Source: Bacillota bacterium (GTDB lineage: Bacteria > Bacillota > Clostridia > Peptostreptococcales > Anaerovoracaceae). From it: a DNA stretch of 11,366 nucleotides. The DNA lies in contig JAEDMR010000050.1 in the NCBI GenBank assembly GCA_016302925.1, positions 1-11,366 on the forward strand. The letters run 5' to 3'. The notes under the pieces were generated by a model. That model ran no database searches, was not told the DNA's origin, and saw only the letters and a list, made by a program, of their open reading frames with translations. Below, piece after piece: positions 1-5,478 of the stretch (the stretch's first letter is position 1; each line of letters starts with the position of its first letter). Both the position numbers and the translations under genes were made by a program.

Positions 1-593
1 GGGACCTCCCCTGAGCATTCCCCCTTTCTACTCGCACCAGGAGTAGAAAGGGTCTGCTTGCGGCTTTCACCAACGTTTTCCGCCAGTTCATCCCTTGACT
101 TTTTCAACTTGTACTCCAGTGGTGTCGAAGTTAAATCACTACGTTTTCCCTGCCGCTTCATGGCCTCCAGCCGCATCTTATAGGAGAACGCTTTTTCACT
201 CGGCAGAATCGTAGTCCGCTGCAGGTTGCTGTCCACCATATAGATGGTCGCCTCATCCCGGTCCAGCTCCACCACTTCCGCCCGAAGGGTTTCCAGTCCG
301 GCCAGCTGGCAGGCACGCTTCCGCCGATGCCCCGCAATCAGCTCGAATCTCCCGTCCTCTTTTTCCCGGAGGATTGCCGGAACCAGAACGCCGTGCTCCA
401 GCACGCTCTCCACCAGATGCATCATATCCTCATCATCCTTCACATGAAACGGATGCTCCGGAAAGTCATCGATCTGATCAATGGGGATCTCCCGGATTTT
501 GCTGAGGGATTGTTCTTCTCTTGTTTTCTGCGTCGAAAACAGATCATCGACACCGGGAAGCCCTAAGTTGAATTTTGGTTCTCGCTTCATCAT
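1..593 (-). CDS. parB: ParB/Spo0J-family partition protein, partial and probably interrupted
   Basis: ParB-type proteins bind centromere-like sites and work with ParA to segregate plasmids or integrated elements. The frame is open from ATG 593 to the left edge (197 codons). AAGGAG lies a few bases upstream of this start, and a second ATG follows directly. Residues about 35-150 match the ParB N-terminal domain, including IPIDQIDDFPEHPF, the arginine-rich GHRRKRA box (88-94) and MVDSNLQR (120-126). After GESRKQ (residue 180), homologues normally continue with a QRYIRL-like helix-turn-helix segment. Here an unrelated Ser/Gly/Lys-rich stretch follows, and a 12-bp inverted repeat lies just there. 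The frame overlaps the end of the repA-parA fusion by 50 bp, which suggests translational coupling. Seen: domain and divergence. Inferred: an insertion cuts the gene near position 53. Confidence 0.85.
   Translation of the reverse strand, partial: MMKREPKFNLGLPGVDDLFSTQKTREEQSLSKIREIPIDQIDDFPEHPFHVKDDEDMMHLVESVLEHGVLVPAILREKEDGRFELIAGHRRKRACQLAGLETLRAEVVELDRDEATIYMVDSNLQRTTILPSEKAFSYKMRLEAMKRQGKRSDLTSTPLEYKLKKSRDELAENVGESRKQTLSTPGASRKGECSGEV
22..52. repeat. 12-bp perfect inverted repeat at the parB break
   Basis: CCCTTTCTACTC (22-33) and GAGTAGAAAGGG (41-52) pair perfectly around a 7-base loop. The repeat ends one base before the point (53/54) where the parB translation leaves the family pattern. 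Palindromic subterminal hairpins are known at ends of IS200/IS605-type elements, and some group II introns insert beside hairpins. The outer part of any such element lies beyond the window, so its identity is open. Confidence 0.55.
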
Positions 594-1467
594 CCTCAAT
601 CTCCTTTGTCAGATTTTGATATGCCTGTGCTACGGTGCTCTTTTTATCATAGGCGAAAATGCTTTTTCCTGCAACGGTGGCTTCCGCTGCCTTGATACCG
701 ATGGGAATCTCTGTTTCAAAGATTCGAATTTGACTTCCGTATTTCTTTCGAATCTCGCTGGAAACATCCTTCGCAAGGTTTGTCCTTCCGTCTACCAGTG
801 TCATCAGTATGCCTTCGATCTCCATGGACGGATTGATATTTCTCCGCACCAGCTGGATGGACGTCATCAGCTGCTCCCGAAGAAGATTTTCAATCTCTGT
901 CCTCCCTTCCGCTCCGTTCCCTTCCTGCTTCTCTTCGGAAGAAGGGAAGAGATCAGTATTACTAAAATCAGTATTAATAGATTCATTCTTATTTGACCAT
1001 GATTTTCGTGAGTCTGGATTCATGGGATCCATGATTCTTGATTCATGATTTTCATGACGCTGTGAATCATGAAAATCATGAGTCTGGGAATCCGGCTGGA
1101 TTTCCGGCTCTGCACGCTCTCGGGAAAAGTTCTTCACATAGATCAGCGTTGGTTTTCCCAGTCCCTGACGCTTTCTTTCGATCAGTCCTGCTTTCTCTTC
1201 CAGCTCAACCACCAGCTTGGTTGCCTTCTGGTTGGCGCAGCCCAGTTCCTCCATGATCTCTTCCAGCGTAAAGATGATATATACTCTTCCTTTCTTATCA
1301 ATCCACTGGTTTTTCACAGAAAGAGAAACCCGATCCAGCATCAGGCCATACAGAACCTTTGCATCGGTACTGATGTTTTTAAACTGTCTGTCCCGAAACA
1401 ACGCTTTTGGAATGCGAAAAAAAGCAAACTGCTCTGCCTGTTCCGGATAAAAGTAGTCAAATCTCAT
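544..1467 (-). CDS. RepA_N-type replication initiator fused in frame to C-terminal part of ParA
   Basis: Residues 1-115 of this 307-residue protein look like the N-terminal winged-helix domain of RepA_N plasmid initiators (YFYPEQAEQFAFFRIPK near the start, then ISTDAKVLYGLMLDR). Residues 115-195 are a polar linker encoded by iteron-like DNA. From about residue 200 the sequence is instead the C-terminal third of a ParA ATPase: VRRNINPSMEIEGILMTLVD, RTNLAKDV, then ETEIPIGIKAAE and GKSIFAYD. The ParA Walker A and B region and the RepA C-terminal domain are absent. A deletion joining repA to parA in frame explains this, because these genes often neighbour each other and parB follows directly. ATG 1467 is preferred because GGAG lies 7 bases upstream; the frame also opens at 1509, inside a terminator-like hairpin. 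Normal replication or partition function is doubtful. Confidence 0.85.
   Translation of the reverse strand: MRFDYFYPEQAEQFAFFRIPKALFRDRQFKNISTDAKVLYGLMLDRVSLSVKNQWIDKKGRVYIIFTLEEIMEELGCANQKATKLVVELEEKAGLIERKRQGLGKPTLIYVKNFSRERAEPEIQPDSQTHDFHDSQRHENHESRIMDPMNPDSRKSWSNKNESINTDFSNTDLFPSSEEKQEGNGAEGRTEIENLLREQLMTSIQLVRRNINPSMEIEGILMTLVDGRTNLAKDVSSEIRKKYGSQIRIFETEIPIGIKAAEATVAGKSIFAYDKKSTVAQAYQNLTKEIEDDEARTKIQLRASRCR
998..1086. repeat. Iteron-like repeat cluster inside repA, candidate replication origin
   Basis: Variants of TGATTTTCATGA occur at 1000-1011 (one mismatch) and 1046-1057, and inverted at 1067-1078. The last two form a perfect 15-bp inverted repeat, 1043-1057 with 1067-1081, around 9 bases. 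A further near-palindrome, TCATGGGATCCATGA, lies around 1019-1033. The DNA repeat is visible in the protein as HDFHDS and HENHES. RepA_N plasmids are known to carry their origin within the rep gene, between the conserved N-terminal and C-terminal parts, which is where this cluster sits. Confidence 0.6.
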
Positions 1468-1493
1468 ATCTGTTCTCCATCTCTTTCTGTAAT

Positions 1494-1523
1494 AAAAAAA
1501 GAAGTTCAAATGTAATGAACTTC
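1494..1523 (-). terminator. Intrinsic terminator or attenuator in the repA leader
   Basis: GAAGTTCA (1501-1508) and TGAACTTC (1516-1523) form an 8-bp stem with a 7-base loop. Read on the minus strand, the stem is followed by seven T residues. It lies about 30 bases upstream of the repA start, so it would stop transcription entering repA from the right. Plasmid rep genes in Gram-positive bacteria are often controlled by leader attenuation and a counter-transcript; that role here is inference. Confidence 0.6.
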
Positions 1524-1550
1524 TGAATTATGATGTGAATACAATTTTAA

Positions 1551-1568
1551 GGAAAACTGCAGTTTTCC
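1551..1568. promoter_or_regulatory. 18-bp perfect palindrome upstream of repA
   Basis: GGAAAACTGCAGTTTTCC is a perfect 18-bp palindrome. On the minus strand it overlaps a weak -35 position (TTTCCT), 17 bases before a CATAAT -10 that reads toward repA. It may be an operator for a repressor of replication. It also lies close to the junction with the truncated catalase gene, so a recombination site cannot be excluded. Confidence 0.35.
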
Positions 1569-1631
1569 GGAAGCGCCAAAGCGGTAGCACAAGTCCATTC
1601 AGGTCTTGATATGCTTTGAGGAGTATCCAAA

Positions 1632-2096
1632 ATGGTGCTGTACCGCCTGCAGACGGTTGATGACACACCTGTCGGTACGGAAGAGCTGGCCCATCTGGAG
1701 ATGGTTGCCACCATCGTTCGCCAGCTGACAAGAAATATGACCATTGAAGAAATCAAGGAAGCCGGCATGGAGACCTATTTCGTAGACCATACCGGCGGGG
1801 TATATGCACAGGCGGCAGCAGGTTTTCCGTTTGATGCCCTCTGTTTCGCCTCCAAGGGCGATGCCATCACCGATCTGGTGGAAGACATGGCGGCAGAACA
1901 AAAAGCCCGCACCACCTATGACAACATCCTCCGCATGGTGGACGATCCGGATGTCATCGATCCGATCCGCTTCCTCCGGGAGCGCGAAATTGTGCATTTC
2001 CAGCGATTTGGCGAAAGTCTGCGCATCGTGCAGGACAATCTGAACAGCAAAAACTTCTACGCCATCAACCCGGAATTCGACTTGCGTCAGCAGTAG
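1632..2096 (+). pseudogene. cotJC: CotJC-type manganese catalase, 5'-truncated
   Basis: Residues 15-150 of the 154-residue frame match dimanganese catalases of the CotJC spore-coat family, which break down hydrogen peroxide: GTEELAHLEM (15-24), YFVDHTGGVY (49-58), MAAEQKARTTYDN (86-98), and REREIVHFQRFGE (116-128). Expected metal ligands from E and H of EELAHLE, E89 and H122 are present. CotJC proteins normally have about 45 more residues at the N-terminus, holding the first ligand Glu; these are missing and replaced by an unrelated lead-in. A GAGGAG eight bases before ATG 1632 could still drive translation. The break lies next to the repA region, as if replicon integration or deletion removed the 5' end. 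A terminator follows at 2211. Identity is sure; activity is unlikely. Confidence 0.85.
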
Positions 2097-2210
2097 CCTG
2101 CTGAAAAAAGGAAGGCGAATATTCAGGGACGAAACCGCTTGAGCAGGGAGAGATGCCCGGAATGCACACCCAGGTGACCAACCCTTTGTTCTCCTTTGGA
2201 CTATGAAAAA

Positions 2211-2250
2211 AGCAGCCTGCCGTTTCAGCGGGCTGCTGTATAGTTTTCTC
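2211..2250. terminator. Bidirectional intrinsic terminator
   Basis: AGCAGCC (2211-2217) pairs with GGCTGCT (2231-2237), extended by three inner pairs. On the minus strand the stem is followed by a run of T residues, and on the plus strand by TATAGTTTTCTC. It separates the catalase remnant (plus) from the small membrane-protein gene (minus), which converge here. From 2097 to 2210 I see no gene. Confidence 0.8.
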
Positions 2251-2302
2251 TTTCTCAGATTACTGTCTGCACTTTTTTGGATTCAGATATCCACCCGATC
2301 GT

Positions 2303-2614
2303 TTATAGTGGCCCATTATGTTCAATGCCTACGATACCGTTTTCATCGAAGTATTTCTTGATGGCTTTCCAATCTCCTTTTTCATATGCCTCCAGATTAT
2401 CCTGGTAAAAAGTAGTGGTTACTACTCTTCCTGAAGGTCCTCTTATCAGATAACCATCATCCTCGGGATAGTTTTCGAAAAACTCGGTGAATGCAGAGAT
2501 AAAGAAATCAGAAGGCATTCCAATCTGCTGCACTGCCATGCAGACTATAGCGACAAGAAGAAGTACCGCAATACCGATCATCATTTTTTTCTTTTTACTC
2601 ATTTCATGCATCAT
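2303..2614 (-). CDS. Small membrane-anchored protein of unknown function
   Basis: This is a 103-residue protein I do not recognise. After a short basic N-terminus (MMHEMSKKKK), one hydrophobic helix spans about residues 11-30. A soluble tail of about 70 residues follows, with acidic and aromatic residues (FFENYPEDDGYLIRG, then GDWKAIKKYFDENG). It is probably an N-in membrane anchor with an extracytoplasmic domain. ATG 2614 is chosen because GGGAGGG lies five bases upstream; an upstream ATG at 2644 has no such site. The gene is divergent from the broken lipoprotein gene at 2786 and ends before a terminator at 2211-2237. The frame is intact, unlike most neighbours. No function is proposed. Confidence 0.6.
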   Translation of the reverse strand: MMHEMSKKKKMMIGIAVLLLVAIVCMAVQQIGMPSDFFISAFTEFFENYPEDDGYLIRGPSGRVVTTTFYQDNLEAYEKGDWKAIKKYFDENGIVGIEHNGPL

Positions 2615-2701
2615 CGATACCCTCCCTTTCTCATAACATATCATACTTTCCTCTTTTTTTTCAATACTCTTTGGAAATACACTTTTCTTTTGTTTTACGT
2701 A

Positions 2702-2710
2702 TGCTATAGT
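2702..2710 (+). promoter_or_regulatory. Extended -10 promoter for the lipoprotein gene
   Basis: TGCTATAGT is an extended -10 (TGn plus TATAGT) about 76 bases upstream of the lipoprotein start at 2786. No good -35 is visible, which fits the extended -10 class. Confidence 0.4.
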
Positions 2711-2785
2711 GAAAACAGGTTATTGAATGTGATGTTGTCTGTTGAAAACGCGCCGTTACCCGAAGGCGGCAGAATGGAGATTCAA

Positions 2786-3237
2786 ATGAAAAAGAAAGCA
2801 ATTCAGTTTCTTCTTCCGTTTTTCGTTATGTTTCTTCTTTTTTCCGGTTGCAGCGTAACACACGCAGATGGCCTGGAATCACTTTTTTCGCCAAAGAAGA
2901 TATCAAGGAGATCGCCGTTGTGACATCTTCAAATGTTTTCATTTGTGCAGATGCGGCAGAGCAAGAGGCAATTACCGATAAGCTTTACAATACGGATATC
3001 AGCTCGTTTAAGGATACGGAAATAGAAGACAACCACATTGAAAATCCCGGAGCGGATGTTTCCTGCAATATTCAGTTTTGTGTCGAACAAACTGAATATT
3101 GTATAAACAGTGAGAATGGACATTTTTACAGAGATGCTTCGGATATCCGTGATTTTGGACAACTGGATTCCGATTCACTGCATGCTGTAATGACAGAACT
3201 CGGGATTCTGAATATAATGATGTCGGATAATGGATAG
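2786..3237 (+). pseudogene. Putative lipoprotein, frameshifted
   Basis: The start at 2786 follows GGAG by six bases and encodes a lipoprotein signal peptide with lipobox LFSGC (Cys22). This frame ends at 2923. A second frame continues from about 2889 to 3237 with no stop. Adding one T to the T6 run at 2883-2888 joins them into a protein of about 150 residues (LESLFFAKEDIKEIAVV across the join). The mature part is acidic, with three or four Cys, and is not a family I recognise. It would be a secreted, membrane-anchored protein. It converges with the beta-propeller pseudogene, with only a few bases between stops. Either the gene is broken or a homopolymer was miscalled. Confidence 0.7.
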
Positions 3238-3241
3238 TCTT

Positions 3242-4054
3242 TTAGACCAATGAAAAAGCGAATTGGTGAATTGCTGTCAGTGAATTCGTTGGGTTAAGAA
3301 TACGCCAAATACCATCTTCGTCCGCATAGACAGCCTTCACCTGGTCCACTTGCGTATTTATCTCAAACATCTCGCTGTTTTTCAGGTCATACCAGAAAAG
3401 CGATTTTTGCCCCCTTGTATACCAGATATTGTCCGAAAAGGCGGATTTCCCAGCCTTCTTCTCCGGCTTTTCTCAGGGCGAAATAATCTCCTGAATCGTA
3501 ATCATACACGCGTATCTGATTCTTTTCATCCACCCACACTGCATAGGATTCATTCGCCTGTACAAATTTGCTTACCCCGGTTGAAGGCACATCAATCCAA
3601 TCAAACTCTTTGTCTGGTGCAGTCATCCTCACTATAGTATTCGAATTCGGCAACCATTCTTCTTCCGGCCATAGATTTTCCGGCTCTGCAATACCATCTG
3701 CAACCTCTCTCCAGCTTGCGTCCTTTTCGTCCCATACTTGCAGGCTGTTTTCAAAAATCGGCACGGCGTATCCTTCCAAATACCGTATTTTATTTCTTCA
3801 ATGTTCTGCCTTTCCAGCGCAACTTCGGTGTCAGATGCTTTTTCTCCACCGATATCGTATCGCATCAGGGATGCATTCCCCGCATTTTCGTGGATCCAGT
3901 AAACGGCATCCTTTGTCACCCGAAGGGATGAGACAATCCCGATTTCTTCTGACTTGTATAAAAGCTTCCTTTTATTCTGTTTCGTATTATAGACCGCCAG
4001 GCAAGAGATTTTGTCTTGTGGATCGAAAGTCAGAAAATAAATCTTATTTCGCAT
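3242..4054 (-). pseudogene. Beta-propeller-like (DUF5050-like) protein with two frameshifts
   Basis: ATG 4054 follows AAGGAG and begins MRNKIYFLTFDPQDK. Three frames are needed. The first runs to about 3780. The second runs from there to the C5 tract at 3410-3414. The third runs from there to TAA 3242 (YDLKNSEMFEINTQVDQV, then EDGIWRILN). Adding one base at 3778-3782 and removing one from the C5 tract gives about 270 residues. Repeated short strands of the type VYWIHENAGN, LMRYDIGG, YAVWVDEKNQIRVYDYDSG suggest blades of a propeller, as in DUF5050-like proteins. There is no signal peptide, so it is probably cytoplasmic. A strong promoter lies upstream (4099-4128). Two independent indels make true gene decay more likely than a single error. 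Confidence 0.7.
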
Positions 4055-4069
4055 GTATTACACTCCTTC

Positions 4070-4096
4070 ATTTGCAAAAGATTGCTCTATGCAAAT
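4070..4096. repeat. Inverted repeat in the leader of the propeller gene
   Basis: ATTTGCA (4070-4076) and TGCAAAT (4090-4096) are perfect inverted 7-mers separated by 13 bases. They lie directly downstream of the -10 at 4099-4104 on the minus strand, where an operator or a leader hairpin would be expected. Confidence 0.35.
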
Positions 4097-4098
4097 AC

Positions 4099-4128
4099 AG
4101 TATATCAACGGTAAAAAATAATTGACAA
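4099..4128 (-). promoter_or_regulatory. Sigma-A-type promoter for the propeller gene
   Basis: On the minus strand, TTGTCA (4123-4128) and TATACT (4099-4104) are separated by 18 bases and lie 45 to 75 bases before ATG 4054. Each box has one mismatch to consensus. The promoter looks intact although the gene is not. Confidence 0.6.
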
Positions 4129-4137
4129 CTTCTCGTC

Positions 4138-4308
4138 GATGATATACATCTGGTTGCAGAAGAGCTGGCAGCAGAGCAAAAGTCCCTCACCATCTATGAC
4201 AACATCTTCAAACTCTGTCTCATCTCTCCCTTTCGCTTTCCCGGACAGTTCTACACATTTCAACAGTCCACGGCAGTTATGTCGAACTTTTTCAAAATAG
4301 TTCTCCAC
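4138..4308 (+). pseudogene. Second, eroded manganese catalase fragment
   Basis: One open frame reads LVAEELAAEQKSLTIYDNI, then ISPFRFPGQFYTFQQ, ending at TAA 4308. These match LVEDMAAEQKARTTYDNI and IDPIRFLREREIVHFQR of the catalase at 1632-2096, with about five residues lost in between. The metal ligand Glu in AAEQK is kept, but the His of VHFQ is Thr here (YTFQ). There is no N-terminal part and no credible start. This is a relic of a related Mn-catalase, more diverged than the first copy. It overlaps the end of the promoter that serves the opposite-strand propeller gene. Confidence 0.65.
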
Positions 4309-4573
4309 ATTGCATAAGCCAGGCTCTTATGTGTCGAACGGCAGACGGCCAAATTATCCGAAAATGTGCAAAAATGCACTTGAACTGCGGATTTTGCGAA
4401 GAAAACTCAAATATCGTTCGCCACAAACGGCCTCTCTGGCCCAAAAGTGGAGAAAAAATCGCGAAAAGTTCGCCATACAGGTAGAAATCAGCAATGATGT
4501 GGAGAACTTCGGCTTTCACAGATCGCATAACACCATCGATGTCTCTACCACTGTAAAACAGGGCGCACGAAAC
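4309..4573. other. Intergenic stretch without a recognisable gene
   Basis: No frame here gives a protein I recognise, and no ribosome binding site stands out. The word TGTCGAAC occurs twice nearby (around 4277 and 4331). With eroded genes on both sides, this is probably degraded sequence. Confidence 0.4.
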
Positions 4574-4591
4574 AAAGGCTGCAGCCCTTTT
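4574..4591 (-). terminator. Short terminator after the PII segment
   Basis: A compact stem around the GGCTGCAGCC palindrome lies directly after the PII stop codon at 4595. On the minus strand it is followed by TTTGTTTC. The loop is only about four bases and the T-run is short, so strength is uncertain. Confidence 0.45.
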
Positions 4592-4594
4592 CTG

Positions 4595-4993
4595 TTACTT
4601 CACGTCCTCATCCTGCAATGCATCGTAGCCGTGCTCGCCGGTTCTTACCTTCACCGCTTCTTCCACGTCATAGATAAAGATCTTGCCGTCGCCGATGTGG
4701 CCGGTATAGAGGGCTTTCTTGGCAGTTTCCACCACGGTATCCACCGGAATCCTGGAAACAACCACGTCCACCTGTACCTTCGGATGTATGGTGATATCCA
4801 CAGGAAAACCTCTGTACAGCTCGGTGACACCCTTCTGAGCGCCACATCCCACGACTTCCGTCACAGTCATGCCGGTGACGCCAATCGGAGCCATTCCTGT
4901 TTTCAGTACATCGAAGCGGTTTCTGCTGGTAATGATGGTCACCTGCTTGATTGGTACATCCACAGACGTCGAATTCTTCTTCAGCACTTCCAC
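4595..4993 (-). CDS. PII nitrogen-sensor domain, detached C-terminus of an Amt-PII fusion
   Basis: PII proteins sense 2-oxoglutarate and adenylates and gate ammonium transporters. The 132-codon frame shows a nearly complete PII fold: MTVTEVVGCGAQKG (42-55), T-loop Tyr60 in ELYRG, B-loop TGHIGDGKIF (97-106) and VRTGE (116-120). The apparent start is GTG 4993, without a clear ribosome binding site. Reading further upstream in this frame gives SAADGQAAPEAAAIPVE, a typical Ala/Pro-rich linker between Amt and PII in clostridial fusion proteins. The Amt frame ends at 4981 in a different phase, so a one-base indel near 5036 split one gene into two. The PII part may no longer be translated unless the GTG works. 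Domain identity is certain. Confidence 0.8.
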   Translation of the reverse strand: MEVLKKNSTSVDVPIKQVTIITSRNRFDVLKTGMAPIGVTGMTVTEVVGCGAQKGVTELYRGFPVDITIHPKVQVDVVVSRIPVDTVVETAKKALYTGHIGDGKIFIYDVEEAVKVRTGEHGYDALQDEDVK

Positions 4994-5478
4994 TGGAATG
5001 GCTGCAGCTTCCGGTGCTGCTTGTCCATCTGCTGCACTGAATCGCCCAGGCCGCCGCTCATGGAATCTGCACTTGTCATCATGAACGGTGAGAAGTCTGC
5101 ATAGGTGCTGACCAGGCCGTGCTCCGTCATGTCCAGACCAGTCAGTTCTTCTTCTGCGGATACACGCAGGCCCACCGTTGCGTTGATGACCTTAAATACG
5201 ATGAACATGGCGACCGCCACATAAACGCTAACGCTGGCCACACCCAGGATCTGCACACCCAGGAAGGAAAAGCCGCCGCCATACAGCACGACGCCCCAGA
5301 TCCAGTGACTGGAGATCGGATAGATCAGAAGGCTGATCACTGCGCTGTAGATACAATAGGATATGAATTTGGTCCGCTCTGCCATGGTCTCCGAAACGAT
5401 GGTTCCGATACAGAAGTCCATCAGGTTTTTCATAATGATATTTCCGGCATTTTTCGCACGGCCATTTCCCGCTGCAGA
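4981..5478 (-). pseudogene. Ammonium transporter (Amt) remnant with internal deletions
   Basis: The segment starts in frame directly after the pdaA stop codon with RAKNAGNIIMKNLMDFCIGT, a part of Amt around the second membrane helix; TM1 and the true start are gone. The sequence then jumps at about 5400 to MAERTKFISYCIYSAVISL (middle of Amt). It jumps again at about 5292 to LYGGGFSFLGVQILGV and the C-terminal signature GLRVSAEEELTGLD and EHGLVSTYADF. Amt proteins have about 400 residues and 11 helices; only about 150 residues remain, and the pore histidine region lies in a deleted block. Both internal joins keep the frame. A frameshift near 5036 then separates the PII domain. It is not a functional transporter. 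An ATG at 5433 exists but is only an internal Met. Confidence 0.85.

Noticed and set aside
481..996. Plus-strand frame of 171 codons
   Set aside because: Antisense to the ParA-derived part of the fusion and the start of parB, with no recognisable protein features.
1468..1509. Upstream ATG 1509 as start of the RepA-ParA fusion
   Set aside because: The extension MNFFFYYRKRWRTD lies over a terminator-like hairpin and lacks a ribosome site, while ATG 1467 has one.
4310..5104. 264-codon open frame on the plus strand
   Set aside because: It lies antisense to the PII domain and the Amt C-terminus, which match known families; its His/Cys-rich translation resembles nothing and it has no ribosome site.
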